DNA of 18,186 nucleotides from Phycisphaerales bacterium (GTDB taxonomy: Bacteria > Planctomycetota > Phycisphaerae > SM23-33), in assembly GCA_003171235.1 (NCBI GenBank), contig PMYM01000045.1, positions 1 through 18,186 on the forward strand, written 5' to 3'. The number at the start of each line of letters is the position of its first letter. Position 1 is the stretch's first letter. The position numbers and the translations under genes were made by a program. A model generated the notes under the pieces. It was not told where the DNA came from and made no database searches. It saw nothing but the letters and a program-made list of their open reading frames with translations. Below are positions 7,516 through 15,388 of the stretch, piece by piece.

Positions 7516-8481
7516 ATGAATGCACTGATCACGGGCGGGGCGGGCTTCATCGGCTCGCACCTGGCTGAGGCCCTGCTGGCGTCGGGCTCTCAGGTGTGCA
7601 TCATTGACGACCTTTCCACCGGCTCGCTGGACAACCTCAAGGCTCTGGCCGGACGGAAGGGCTTCCGGTTCGTGCGCGAAAGCGTCCGCCACGAATCGAC
7701 CATGGCCCTGCTGGTGGATCGCTGCGAGGTGGTCTTCCACCTGGCGGCGGCGGTGGGGGTGCAGCTTATCGTCGACCGCCCGGTGCACACGCTGGAGACC
7801 AACATCCACGGCAGCGAGGTGGTGCTGAAGCTGGCCAACAAGTTTGGTCGCAAGACCTTCCTCGCCTCCACCAGCGAGGTGTACGGCAAGAGCACGCGCG
7901 TGCCCTTCGCCGAGGACGACGACTCGCTCCTGGGTTCGACGCGCCTGACCCGCTGGAGCTACGCCTGCAGCAAGATGGTGGACGAGTTTTTGGCCCTGGC
8001 CTACCACGAGCAGTTCGGCCTGCCGGTGGTGGTGGGGCGGTTTTTCAACACCATCGGCCCGCGGCAGAGCGGCGCCTACGGCATGGTGGTTCCGCGCTTC
8101 GTGCGGGCGGCCCTGCGAAACGAGCCGCTGTGCGTTTACGGCACCGGCCAGCAGAGCCGCTGCTTCACCAACGTGGCCGACGTGGTGGGGGCCATGGTCA
8201 AGCTGGCCGACTGCCCCCAGGCCGTCGGGCAGGTGGTCAACATCGGCTCGGAAGAGTCCATCGCCATTGAAGATCTGGCCCGGCGGGTCATCGACCTGAC
8301 CGGCTCAAAGAGCACCATCCGGCACTTGTCCTACGAGGAGGCCTACGGCCGGCCCTTCGACGACATGCTGGCGCGAAAGCCCGACCTGTCGCGAATCCGG
8401 CAATTGATCGGCTACCGCCCGCGCTACGACCTGGAGCAGACGCTCAAGCAGATTATCGAGTACGAAAAGAGTAGCCTGTAG
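7516..8481 (+). CDS. Extended-SDR NAD-dependent sugar-nucleotide epimerase/dehydratase
   Basis: A cytoplasmic NAD(P)-binding enzyme acting on a nucleotide sugar. The Rossmann motif is Gly7-x2-Gly10-x2-Gly13 in ITGGAGFIG, an acidic pair Asp31-Asp32 follows strand 2, and the catalytic set is Ser120 (STSEVYG) with Tyr149-x3-Lys153 (SYACSK). The 321-aa length and the motifs STSEVYGK and GRFFNTIGPRQ place it near UDP-glucuronate decarboxylases and UDP-glucose/GDP-mannose dehydratases; the exact substrate cannot be read off. ATG 7516 is chosen because the Rossmann strand starts here and AAGGAA lies 5-7 nt upstream; the frame upstream of it is not protein-like. The last codons and stop TAG fall inside the GTAGCCA heptad array of the next element. 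It opens a four-gene glycan cluster. Confidence 0.9.
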   Translation: MNALITGGAGFIGSHLAEALLASGSQVCIIDDLSTGSLDNLKALAGRKGFRFVRESVRHESTMALLVDRCEVVFHLAAAVGVQLIVDRPVHTLETNIHGSEVVLKLANKFGRKTFLASTSEVYGKSTRVPFAEDDDSLLGSTRLTRWSYACSKMVDEFLALAYHEQFGLPVVVGRFFNTIGPRQSGAYGMVVPRFVRAALRNEPLCVYGTGQQSRCFTNVADVVGAMVKLADCPQAVGQVVNIGSEESIAIEDLARRVIDLTGSKSTIRHLSYEEAYGRPFDDMLARKPDLSRIRQLIGYRPRYDLEQTLKQIIEYEKSSL

Positions 8482-8583
8482 CCAGTGGGCAGTGGTCAGT
8501 AGCCAGGAAAAACGGCACATGGAACTGACAACTGTCGAAATAGTTTTTGTTACTGGCTACCGACTACAGGCTACTGGCTACTA
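8471..8583. repeat. Heptad-array palindrome A (GTAGCCA type)
   Basis: The left arm (8471-8505) is five consecutive 7-nt units: GTAGCCT, GTAGCCA, GTGGGCA, GTGGTCA and GTAGCCA, then GG. The right arm (8549-8583), read on the minus strand, is CTA followed by GTAGCCA, GTAGCCT, GTAGTCG, GTAGCCA and GTAA. About 43 nt separates the arms, with its own AAAAAC/GTTTTT pairing. The stop codon of the upstream epimerase is the TAG in the second heptad. The element fills the gap between two co-directional epimerase genes. Confidence 0.85.
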
Positions 8584-8604
8584 GAAAAGGAAGAGAAAGG
8601 CACA

Positions 8605-9546
8605 ATGGCAAAGTACCTGATTACCGGCGGGGCCGGATTCATCGGCAGCAATCTTGCCCGTTTTCTCCTGGCCAAGGGCCAGCAGGTGGCGGTGCTGGAC
8701 AACTTCGCCACGGGCAAGCGGCAGAACATGGCCGACTTCATCAAGGACATTACCTTCATCGAGGGCGACATCCGCGACCGGGCCGCGGTGGACAAGGGCG
8801 TTTCCGGCTGCGCAGCCATCTTCCACGAGGCGGCCCTGGGCTCGGTGCCCCGCAGCGTGGAAGACCCCCTGACCAGCCACGACGTGAACGTCAACGGCAC
8901 GCTGGCGGTGCTGGAGGCGGCCAGGGCCGCCGGCGTGAAGCGCGTGGTCTTCGCCGCCAGCAGTTCGGCCTACGGCGACCGCCCCGAGAGCCCCAAGCAC
9001 GAGGGCCTGGCCCCCCGCCCGGTCAGCCCCTACGCCGCCAATAAGGTCGCCTGCGAGTGCTACATGCAGGCGTACGCCGCCTGCTACGGCCTGGAAACCG
9101 TCTGCCTGCGCTACTTCAACGTCTTCGGGCCATACCAGGACCCCTTCGGCGCCTACGCCGCGGTCATACCGGCCTTCGTCTCCTCGCTATTGAAGAAGAA
9201 AAGCCCGACCATCTTCGGCGACGGCAACCAAAGCCGCGACTTCTGCTACGTCGACAACGTCTGCCAGGCCAACTGGCTGGCCGCCAACGCCCCGCCCGCC
9301 GCCTGCACCGGCCAACCCATGAACATCGCCTGCCAGGACGCCATCAGCCTCAACGACATAATCCGGGAATTGCAGAAACTGATGCGCACCGACATCCAGC
9401 CGATCTACGCCCCGCCGCGGGCGGGCGACGTCCGCGACAGCCTGGCCGACATCTCCCTGGCCAAGGCCCAGATCGGCTACCAGCCCAAGGTCTTCTTCGC
9501 CCAGGGCCTGCGGCAGGCCATCGACTGGTACACCAAGAACCTGTAA
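8605..9546 (+). CDS. UDP-N-acetylglucosamine / UDP-glucose 4-epimerase-like SDR (WbpP-like)
   Basis: A 313-aa extended short-chain dehydrogenase that probably inverts C4 of a UDP-hexose or UDP-HexNAc. It has GGAGFIG (Gly8/Gly11/Gly14), catalytic Ser in AASSSAYGD (118-125) and Tyr143-x3-Lys147 in SPYAANK, plus RYFNVFGPYQDP and RDFCYVDNV, all diagnostic of the epimerase class. SSSAYGD with VSPYAANK most resembles WbpP/TviC-type UDP-GlcNAc 4-epimerases (family knowledge; substrate inferred). It shares only generic fold similarity with the epimerase before it, so they are not a recent duplication. AAAGG lies 4-5 nt before ATG. It is followed after 38 nt by the ATP-grasp gene, likely co-transcribed. 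Confidence 0.9.
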   Translation: MAKYLITGGAGFIGSNLARFLLAKGQQVAVLDNFATGKRQNMADFIKDITFIEGDIRDRAAVDKGVSGCAAIFHEAALGSVPRSVEDPLTSHDVNVNGTLAVLEAARAAGVKRVVFAASSSAYGDRPESPKHEGLAPRPVSPYAANKVACECYMQAYAACYGLETVCLRYFNVFGPYQDPFGAYAAVIPAFVSSLLKKKSPTIFGDGNQSRDFCYVDNVCQANWLAANAPPAACTGQPMNIACQDAISLNDIIRELQKLMRTDIQPIYAPPRAGDVRDSLADISLAKAQIGYQPKVFFAQGLRQAIDWYTKNL

Positions 9547-9584
9547 GTTCGTGATATAAGTGGATTGCAACGGCCCCAGCCATC

Positions 9585-10601
9585 ATGGCTCATAAACTTA
9601 ACATCCTGTTCACCTGTGCCGGGCGGCGGGTGGTGCTATTGCGCCTGTTCCGCCAGGCCATGGACGCACTGGGCGTGCAGGGCAAGCTCATCGCCGCCGA
9701 CGCCACCTGGGCCTCAGCCGCCTATCACGCCGCCGACGTGGGACTGGCCCTGCCCAAGGTTCAGACCGTCGAGTACATCGCCAAGCTGCTGGAGGCCTGC
9801 CGCACCCACAAGATCGGGCTGGTGATTCCCCTGACCGACCTGGACCTGCGCAGCCTGGCCCGGCACAAGCAGGAGTTCCAGGCCATCGGCTGCGAACCCA
9901 TGATCGGCTCGCCCGAGGCGGTGCTCGCCTGTCGGGACAAGCTGCAGACGGTCAAGTTCCTCCGCCAGGCGGGGCTGAAGTTCATCCGGGCCCTGACGCT
10001 GGAGGAGTTCCGCCGAGAGCCGTTTTTCCCCTGCTTCATCAAGCCCGTTCGCGGTTCGGCCAGCGTGGGCATCGGCATCTTGCACAGCGAGGCTGAACTG
10101 AAGGCCCACTTGTCGGCTTTCGGCGAGAAGATGATCATCCAGGACTACGTCCCCGGCAGCGAATTCACGCTGGACATCTTCCGCACTCGCGACGGCCAGG
10201 TGCCCTGCGTGGTGCCGCGGCAACGGCTCTCCATCCGCGCCGGGGAGGTGGAGAAGGGCCTGACGGTCAGCGACCCGGCGCTGATTGAGGACGGCGTCAA
10301 GCTGGGCAAGGCCATGGAGGGCGCCTGGGGCGTCTTCAACGCCCAGTGCCGGCGGAACGCCAAGGGCGAGTCGTTCTTTTTCGAGATCAACCTGCGGTTC
10401 GGCGGCGGGGCGCCGCTGTCGGTGGCGGCTGGGGCCGACCTGCCACGCTACGTACTGGAAGAGCGGCTGGGCCTGCCGGTCTCAGCCAAGCTGGGCAAGT
10501 TCAAGCCCAACCTGCTGATGCTGCGGTACGACGACGCCGTTTTCGTCGATGTCCGCGACCCTGCCTCCCTGCCCGGCTACGACAACCCCAGCGCCAGGTA
10601 A
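9585..10601 (+). CDS. ATP-grasp ligase, carbamoyl-phosphate-synthase-like
   Basis: The 338-aa protein has a preATP-grasp domain (about 1-115; ILFTCAGRRVVLLRLF) and an ATP-grasp domain with Lys153 in FIKPVRGSASVGIG, Glu193 in QDYVPGSEFTLDI, and metal/phosphate ligands Glu267, Asn269 and Arg271 in FFEINLRFGGG. Such enzymes join a carboxylate to an amine or thiol via an acyl-phosphate. Short CarB-like ATP-grasp proteins are common in polysaccharide clusters, often beside HAD phosphatases, as here. The real substrates are unknown; amide decoration of a sugar or glycan is an inference from context. No Shine-Dalgarno is visible before ATG 9585. The stop TAA (10599-10601) abuts heptad palindrome B. 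Confidence 0.85.
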   Translation: MAHKLNILFTCAGRRVVLLRLFRQAMDALGVQGKLIAADATWASAAYHAADVGLALPKVQTVEYIAKLLEACRTHKIGLVIPLTDLDLRSLARHKQEFQAIGCEPMIGSPEAVLACRDKLQTVKFLRQAGLKFIRALTLEEFRREPFFPCFIKPVRGSASVGIGILHSEAELKAHLSAFGEKMIIQDYVPGSEFTLDIFRTRDGQVPCVVPRQRLSIRAGEVEKGLTVSDPALIEDGVKLGKAMEGAWGVFNAQCRRNAKGESFFFEINLRFGGGAPLSVAAGADLPRYVLEERLGLPVSAKLGKFKPNLLMLRYDDAVFVDVRDPASLPGYDNPSAR

Positions 10602-10603
10602 GC

Positions 10604-10711
10604 AGAAGCAGTAGCCAGTAGTCCGTAGCCGGTAACCCGGAAAAGAAGGCCCACTGGCGTCTTGCGTTTGCCCTGGCTACTGGCCACTGGCTACCGGCTA
10701 CTGCTTCTGGG
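10604..10711. repeat. Heptad-array palindrome B (GTAGCCA type, the cleanest copy)
   Basis: The left arm is CAGAAGCA (10603-10610), then four 7-nt units at 10611-10638 (GTAGCCA, GTAGTCC, GTAGCCG, GTAACCC), then GG. The right arm on the minus strand is CAGAAGCA, then GTAGCCG, GTAGCCA, GTGGCCA and GTAGCCA, then GGG. Both arms therefore have an identical flank, four heptads and a G-run at the loop, around about 30 nt. It lies between the ATP-grasp and HAD genes. Confidence 0.88.
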
Positions 10712-10717
10712 TATAGT
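10712..10717 (+). promoter_or_regulatory. -10 element of the HAD gene (possibly leaderless)
   Basis: TATAGT ends 6 nt before ATG 10724, so transcription would start on or next to the start codon. No Shine-Dalgarno is present to offer another reading. No convincing -35 is seen; the right arm of palindrome B occupies that position. Confidence 0.35.
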
Positions 10718-10723
10718 CACGGC

Positions 10724-11422
10724 ATGGGTATCCGGCTGGTGGTTTTCGACCTGGACGACACGCTCTTTCGCGAGGCCGACTTCGCCCGCAGCGGTTTTGC
10801 CGCCGTCGCCGCGGATTTGCGCCGGCGGCTGGGCCTGCGGGCCGACCTGGCCGGCTGGATGATCCGCCGCTACCGCCGGGGCATGCGGGCCAATATGTTC
10901 GACGCCCTCAGCGCCCACTTCCGCCTGGGCCTTTCGCGGCGCGAATTGACCCGGCTGGTCAAACTTTATCGCAATCATCTGCCGGCGATCCGGCCATGCC
11001 GGGGCGTGCCGGCCCTGCTGGCCGCCCTGAGGCGGCGCGGGCTCAAGATCGCCCTGCTCTCCGACGGCTACATGCCCGGCCAGAGGAACAAGTTCCAGAC
11101 CCTGGGCCTGGAGCGGTACTTCGACAAGGTGGTCTTCACCGAGGAGCTTGGCCGGCGGGCCTGGAAGCCCTCGCCCGCGGGCTTTGAACTGCTCCAGCGG
11201 CACTTTGGCCTGGCTGGCCCCGCCTGCGTGTACGTGGGCGACAATCCGGCCAAGGACTTCATCGCCCCCAACCGCCTGGGCTGGCGAACCATCCGCTGGC
11301 GCCGCCCCGCCAGTTTGCACTACGACCAACCCGCCGCCGGGCAGGCCGATCCCGCCGCCCGCCCCTCCCGCACCGTCCGCACCGCGCCGGAACTCCTGCG
11401 CGTGATGTGCAAAATAAAATAA
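10724..11422 (+). CDS. HAD-superfamily phosphatase-like hydrolase
   Basis: A 232-aa cytoplasmic hydrolase with the full HAD set: motif I DLDDTLF (nucleophile Asp9, acid Asp11), motif II Ser113 in LLSDG, motif III Lys148 in AWKPSP, and motif IV GDNPAKDF (Asp173, Asp178). The helical C1 cap lies between residues 14 and 90 (Arg-rich). The product is likely a phosphosugar or nucleotide-type phosphatase acting with the preceding ATP-grasp enzyme and epimerases; the pairing of small ATP-grasp and HAD proteins is recurrent in surface-polysaccharide loci. The final 40 residues are Ala/Pro/Arg-rich and outside the HAD fold. There is no ribosome-binding site, but TATAGT sits 6 nt before ATG. Confidence 0.88.
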   Translation: MGIRLVVFDLDDTLFREADFARSGFAAVAADLRRRLGLRADLAGWMIRRYRRGMRANMFDALSAHFRLGLSRRELTRLVKLYRNHLPAIRPCRGVPALLAALRRRGLKIALLSDGYMPGQRNKFQTLGLERYFDKVVFTEELGRRAWKPSPAGFELLQRHFGLAGPACVYVGDNPAKDFIAPNRLGWRTIRWRRPASLHYDQPAAGQADPAARPSRTVRTAPELLRVMCKIK

Positions 11423-11448
11423 GCGAATTGCGCGAGCGACCCAGCAGT
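11421..11448 (+). repeat. Left copy of the 19-bp direct repeat with hairpin
   Basis: AAGCGAATTGCGCGAGCGA (11421-11439) is repeated exactly at 15320-15338. In this copy GCGAGCGAC (11432-11440) pairs with GTCGCTCGC around CCAGCA, a 9-bp perfect stem. It begins in the HAD stop region and precedes the restriction-modification genes. Confidence 0.75.
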
Positions 11449-11534
11449 CGCTCGCCCGGCCCGGTTGGGCAATTACCCTGGAATCAGATAGACAAAAGGG
11501 TTCGCCTGTCGTCTAATTTGGCTGGACTCTTCCT
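11449..11534 (+). promoter_or_regulatory. Upstream region of the restriction-modification genes
   Basis: Weak promoter-like pairs are present: TTGGGC (11465-11470) with TAGACA (11489-11494) at 18-nt spacing, and TAATTT at 11514-11519. TAGAC (11489-11493) and GTCTA (11511-11515) form an imperfect dyad that could be an operator. None is conclusive, and no Shine-Dalgarno precedes ATG 11535. Confidence 0.25.
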
Positions 11535-14411
11535 ATGAACACCCCTCAGCAATGGCTGATCGACCTCTCAGCCGGCAGCGGTCCTGCCGTAGATGGGCTT
11601 GTGCCCGTGGACGGGTACTCCCCAGTCGGTAGGCCTCCCGAAGAAGTGGCCATCATTGAGAAGGCCAAACACTACGGAGCCACCGCCGTATTCTTTGAGG
11701 CCGGGCGCGATGGCAGACCGCCCGTGGTGCAGGCATTCATTTTTGTTTCCGAGGGGCCAAAGAAGGATCCTGGCTTCGCGCGTCTGCATCAGCAACTTTG
11801 GAGTTGGGGCGGCGTGCCTCTAGTTTATCGCGTGACGCCCGGGTTGATCCAGTTGTTCCGATGTGCGCACAAGGCTGATTTCGAGTCAAGGGGTGAAATC
11901 GTCTTCAAACCTTACAGAACGGTTGAGACGCTCAAACTCGTCGCCGAGATTGCCAACGATCCGTGGTGGGATGCTGAACGCCTCCGCAACGGGACCCTTT
12001 GGGATGATCCAGGAGTCTGCAAACATCTCCTTTCTGGAAGTCAGTCCGCGCAGAAAACCCTGATCAACGAGGTCAAACTCCTTCATGATCGCCTGAACGA
12101 GGAATGCATTCTGCCGAAACCCCTTCGGCGCAAGCTGCTCATCCTTTCTTTTCTTATTGCCTATCTGGAAGCACGGAAAGTATTCGAGGATGATTACTTC
12201 GGTCGTTTCCTCCCTGGTGCGACCAAGTTCTTCGAGGTTCTAGCGGATGGCTCCGCCCTGGTTGACTTGCTGGAACACCTTGAAGAACGGTTCAATGGTC
12301 ACGTGTTCACACTCAACCCAGAAGATCGCCAGTCCTTGTGCAGCCGTCACCAACTTGCACGGTTTGCTAGCTTAATCGAGGCAAAGAAAGAAGCGGGTGG
12401 GCAACTCACACTTTGGGAACGTTATTCGTTTGCCGACCTTCCCATCGAACTGATCAGCCACATCTACCAGCTTTTCGTCGAAGACAAGGCTACAGCCGTT
12501 TATACGCCGCCTTTTCTAGTACGCCTCATGCTGAGCGAGGTGCTCAGTTGGAAGCGACTGGATCGGCTCGAGAGAGAAAACGAGATCATCCTGGACCCCT
12601 CTTGCGGGTCCGGAGTTTTCCTCGTCGAGAGCTACAAACGCCTTGTCCTCCACTGGCGAAGCCGCAATGGATGGAAGCGGCCCGGGAAATCCGTCCTCAG
12701 GAATCTCCTCAAGCGTGTCCACGGCATCGACCTTGAAAAAGGGGCTGTGGAACTCGCGGCGTTCAGCCTTTGCCTCGCTCTCTGCGACGCACTTGAGCCG
12801 ATGGAGATTCGCGCCAGCGTAGACCTCTTTCCCGAATTGAAAGAAAAGACTATCCGCACTGGCTGTTTCTTCGAAGCGTGTGAGCAGAAGACAGTGAAGG
12901 AGAGAATCGGCGCGGTGGTGGGTAATCCACCGTTTACTTCCACGCTTGGCACTCCGGCAGCCCAAAGGGCCTATGACCATTACAAGAAAGCACATGGGGC
13001 GCTCCCTGACAAACAACTTGCCTACCTCTTTCTTCATGAATCCATGGAGATGCTGGCTCCGGGCGGAGTGCTTTCGATGCTCCAGCAATACAACTTCCTC
13101 TACAACCAGCAATCTCTCAGCTTCCGTCAGAACTTCATAGAGCGATGGGATGTTCGCGAAATTCTGGATTTTATCTCCATCCGTGGACTGTTCCAGAAGA
13201 GCGGCGCCGACACAAAGGTAGTGGTGGTTATTGCCGAAGCTGTCCATCCATCCCCGGACAGGCAGATTCTCCACGCCACCTTTCGTCGCAATGGCCGTGC
13301 CGATGCCGAGCAAGGCTTCGACATCGATTATTACGACCTGCACTGGTTGCCGCGTGACTTGGCGCTGACCAACGACGGTGTGTGGCGGAGTGATCTCCTT
13401 GGTGGTGGGCGCGTGCTGGGATTCGTGGATCGCCTGAAGAAGTTCAGGACCTTAGCACAGTATGCGGATGAGCAGAACTGGGATTATGGGGAGGGTTTCA
13501 TCGAAGCTGCACCCCCTGACGCGGGTCCAGCCAGCAAAACAGTTGTGCGAAAACCCGCTGGACACCTGACCGGAAAGCTAATGCTGCCACCAGAGGGGTT
13601 CTCACCGTCAGGGATTGACCGAAGCTCTCTAACGAGAGTCACCGCTAGGGCATTTCGATCTGCCTACACGAGGGCTCGCTACACCCCGCCAATGGTCTTG
13701 GTGCACGAGCAATATGACCTCAAGCATGCCCTTTGGACTGACCACTACCTCACTTACAGGAACCAAATTGTGGGTTTCTGTGGGCGGGTTGCCGACACGG
13801 ATCGTCTCTCCAAAATCAATGATTTGCTTGGGAGAGAGGCAAACGCGCTGAGAGCCTACGTGGCAGCCACTAGTGTCAAGTTGTTCACCCAGCATGCAAC
13901 CACGTTATCCGGCGCAGACATTGTCCGTCTTCCTTGTCCGCCGTCCTGCAACTTGAACCTGAGTCCCCACGAGCAAATCCTTGTGGACGATATCGTGAAT
14001 TACTATCGCGACCTGATTCGTCTCGGCGAGGATTCGGCCGCGATGAAGCAGTCTGGCTATCCCGCCCTGACTGATTTCAACGAAATCTACACACAGCAAA
14101 TCAATGCAATCTACAAAAAGAACAAACTTCGAGCACTTGATTCACAAAGGTGGCCCGGCGTGATCTGCCAGCCGTTCGTCTTTGGAAAAGGCAAGGTGGA
14201 CTGGAGCGGGGCAGAGGGGTTGAAGGACAAGCTCGACAGATTGCTGCAGGAGAAGCGAGGCGGTGGCTTGACCATAACTCGAATCGCCCGTATTTACGAT
14301 GGTCCCTTTATCTTTCTACTCAAACCCAACCGTCTGCGTTACTGGCTGCGGTCAGTCGCCTTGCGCGATGCGGACGAAACTTTGGCCGACTTGTGGGATC
14401 AGGGCTTCTGA
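11535..14411 (+). CDS. N6-adenine DNA methyltransferase of a restriction-modification system (Eco57I/type IIG-like architecture)
   Basis: The 958-aa protein transfers methyl from S-adenosylmethionine to adenine N6. An N-terminal region (1-300) of unknown role precedes motif X-like VYTPPFLVRLML (322-333), SAM-binding motif I DPSCGSG (354-360), a second strand HGIDL (396-400), and catalytic motif IV NPPF (464-467). Motif IV is followed by helices and GGVLSMLQQYNF, usual for gamma-class methylases. Residues 560-958 probably hold the target-recognition domain and a helical tail. No nuclease motif is obvious in the N-terminus (one segment, AVFFEAGRDGRPPVVQAFIF, is only vaguely nuclease-like), so cleavage likely comes from the next gene, whose start is 12 nt downstream. 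Lower GC and relaxed codon use compared with neighbours suggest horizontal transfer. Confidence 0.85.
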   Translation: MNTPQQWLIDLSAGSGPAVDGLVPVDGYSPVGRPPEEVAIIEKAKHYGATAVFFEAGRDGRPPVVQAFIFVSEGPKKDPGFARLHQQLWSWGGVPLVYRVTPGLIQLFRCAHKADFESRGEIVFKPYRTVETLKLVAEIANDPWWDAERLRNGTLWDDPGVCKHLLSGSQSAQKTLINEVKLLHDRLNEECILPKPLRRKLLILSFLIAYLEARKVFEDDYFGRFLPGATKFFEVLADGSALVDLLEHLEERFNGHVFTLNPEDRQSLCSRHQLARFASLIEAKKEAGGQLTLWERYSFADLPIELISHIYQLFVEDKATAVYTPPFLVRLMLSEVLSWKRLDRLERENEIILDPSCGSGVFLVESYKRLVLHWRSRNGWKRPGKSVLRNLLKRVHGIDLEKGAVELAAFSLCLALCDALEPMEIRASVDLFPELKEKTIRTGCFFEACEQKTVKERIGAVVGNPPFTSTLGTPAAQRAYDHYKKAHGALPDKQLAYLFLHESMEMLAPGGVLSMLQQYNFLYNQQSLSFRQNFIERWDVREILDFISIRGLFQKSGADTKVVVVIAEAVHPSPDRQILHATFRRNGRADAEQGFDIDYYDLHWLPRDLALTNDGVWRSDLLGGGRVLGFVDRLKKFRTLAQYADEQNWDYGEGFIEAAPPDAGPASKTVVRKPAGHLTGKLMLPPEGFSPSGIDRSSLTRVTARAFRSAYTRARYTPPMVLVHEQYDLKHALWTDHYLTYRNQIVGFCGRVADTDRLSKINDLLGREANALRAYVAATSVKLFTQHATTLSGADIVRLPCPPSCNLNLSPHEQILVDDIVNYYRDLIRLGEDSAAMKQSGYPALTDFNEIYTQQINAIYKKNKLRALDSQRWPGVICQPFVFGKGKVDWSGAEGLKDKLDRLLQEKRGGGLTITRIARIYDGPFIFLLKPNRLRYWLRSVALRDADETLADLWDQGF

Positions 14412-14423
14412 CTAGGCGACACG

Positions 14424-15140
14424 ATGCTTGCAGATTTCCCAATCACAACTCAAGCGGGCAGATTTGAGCCAGCGGTTCAGTTGCCCGGAACTGCTCGGTA
14501 TGAACTCCTAGAGTTCATCGCGGATGAACTGCCTCACTGGCGAGACCATCCCGAGAGAAAGCCCGAGACGTCCGAGACAGCCCTGACCGGGCAACTCTGC
14601 GACCACCTGAACAGCGTAGCACGAACCTCGGTCGGGTGGAGCTGGGTCCAGTTTCGCACTGAGGTTCGGGACGAAGTCCAGCGCAAGAGAACCATCGACC
14701 TGGTTCCTAAGCCTTGCGGTGCGGTCTTCATCATTGAGGGCCGTCGGCACACGCAATTCGACACGCTGCTGCCAATCGAGTGTAAACGCCTGCCAACCCC
14801 CAAGGAAAAAGATCGAGACGAACGTGAATACGTGGTGACTGCCACCGGCACAACTGGTGGAATTCAGCGGTTTAAGTTTGGCTATCATGGCGCTAACCAT
14901 TGTTTTGGTGCCATGATCGCCTTCGTGCAGGATCAGACGTTTTCACACTGGCTAAACCAGGTGAATGCCTGGATTGCAGAACTTGCAGCGGTACCAGGTT
15001 CCGATTGGAATCTTGCAGACAGCCTCACCTCAACAATGGAAGATGCGACTACGGGGATATGTAAGCTAAACTCTACCCATCGTCGGACAAGCACACTCCA
15101 GGATATTGCACTGCAACATCTCTGGATTAGAATGAACTGA
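14424..15140 (+). CDS. PD-(D/E)XK nuclease, probable restriction endonuclease partner
   Basis: The 238-aa protein carries a PD-(D/E)XK core: Asp92 in RTIDLVPK, then strand FIIEGRR and Glu119-Cys-Lys121 in LLPIECKRL, with a possible helix-borne Glu79 (FRTEV). An acidic/basic segment (PTPKEKDRDEREYVV) and a second half with MIAFVQDQ follow. I do not recognise a named family. The 12-nt gap behind the methylase and shared low GC suggest one operon forming a type II-like restriction-modification system; the nuclease would cut unmethylated sites (inference). The weak AGG before ATG is the only ribosome signal. It could instead act with the methylase as a multi-subunit effector. Confidence 0.75.
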   Translation: MLADFPITTQAGRFEPAVQLPGTARYELLEFIADELPHWRDHPERKPETSETALTGQLCDHLNSVARTSVGWSWVQFRTEVRDEVQRKRTIDLVPKPCGAVFIIEGRRHTQFDTLLPIECKRLPTPKEKDRDEREYVVTATGTTGGIQRFKFGYHGANHCFGAMIAFVQDQTFSHWLNQVNAWIAELAAVPGSDWNLADSLTSTMEDATTGICKLNSTHRRTSTLQDIALQHLWIRMN

Positions 15141-15319
15141 CGTATGTTGCACGTGCGTTCTGCCGATTCTTCCGGGGCCATCGCGCCCGTGCCGATCCGG
15201 CCGGGCCGCGGGGAATCCGCCAGGTCACGGCTATGCGCCCTCGCCGGCTGAAGGAAATTCACCCGTCTTCCACGATGCCCCGGCATGACCGGAATTGTAG
15301 CCCCAGGGCGCGGCCGGGC

Positions 15320-15353
15320 AAGCGAATTGCGCGAGCGATCTGACGGTTGCTCG
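15320..15353 (+). repeat. Right copy of the 19-bp direct repeat with hairpin
   Basis: The copy AAGCGAATTGCGCGAGCGA is identical to 11421-11439. The following bases differ from the left copy, but CGAGCGAT (15332-15339) can still pair with GTTGCTCG (15346-15353) around CTGACG if G:U pairs are allowed. The hairpin is thus preserved although the second arm changed. Confidence 0.7.
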
Positions 15354-15388
15354 TTCTACCCTGCTTGGCCCCGAAGGGGCCTGGAGAC

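Noticed and set aside
8471..8583. Tandem repeats as a possible CRISPR array
   Set aside because: Units are 7 nt, contiguous and arranged as inverted arms, with no spacers and no cas genes.
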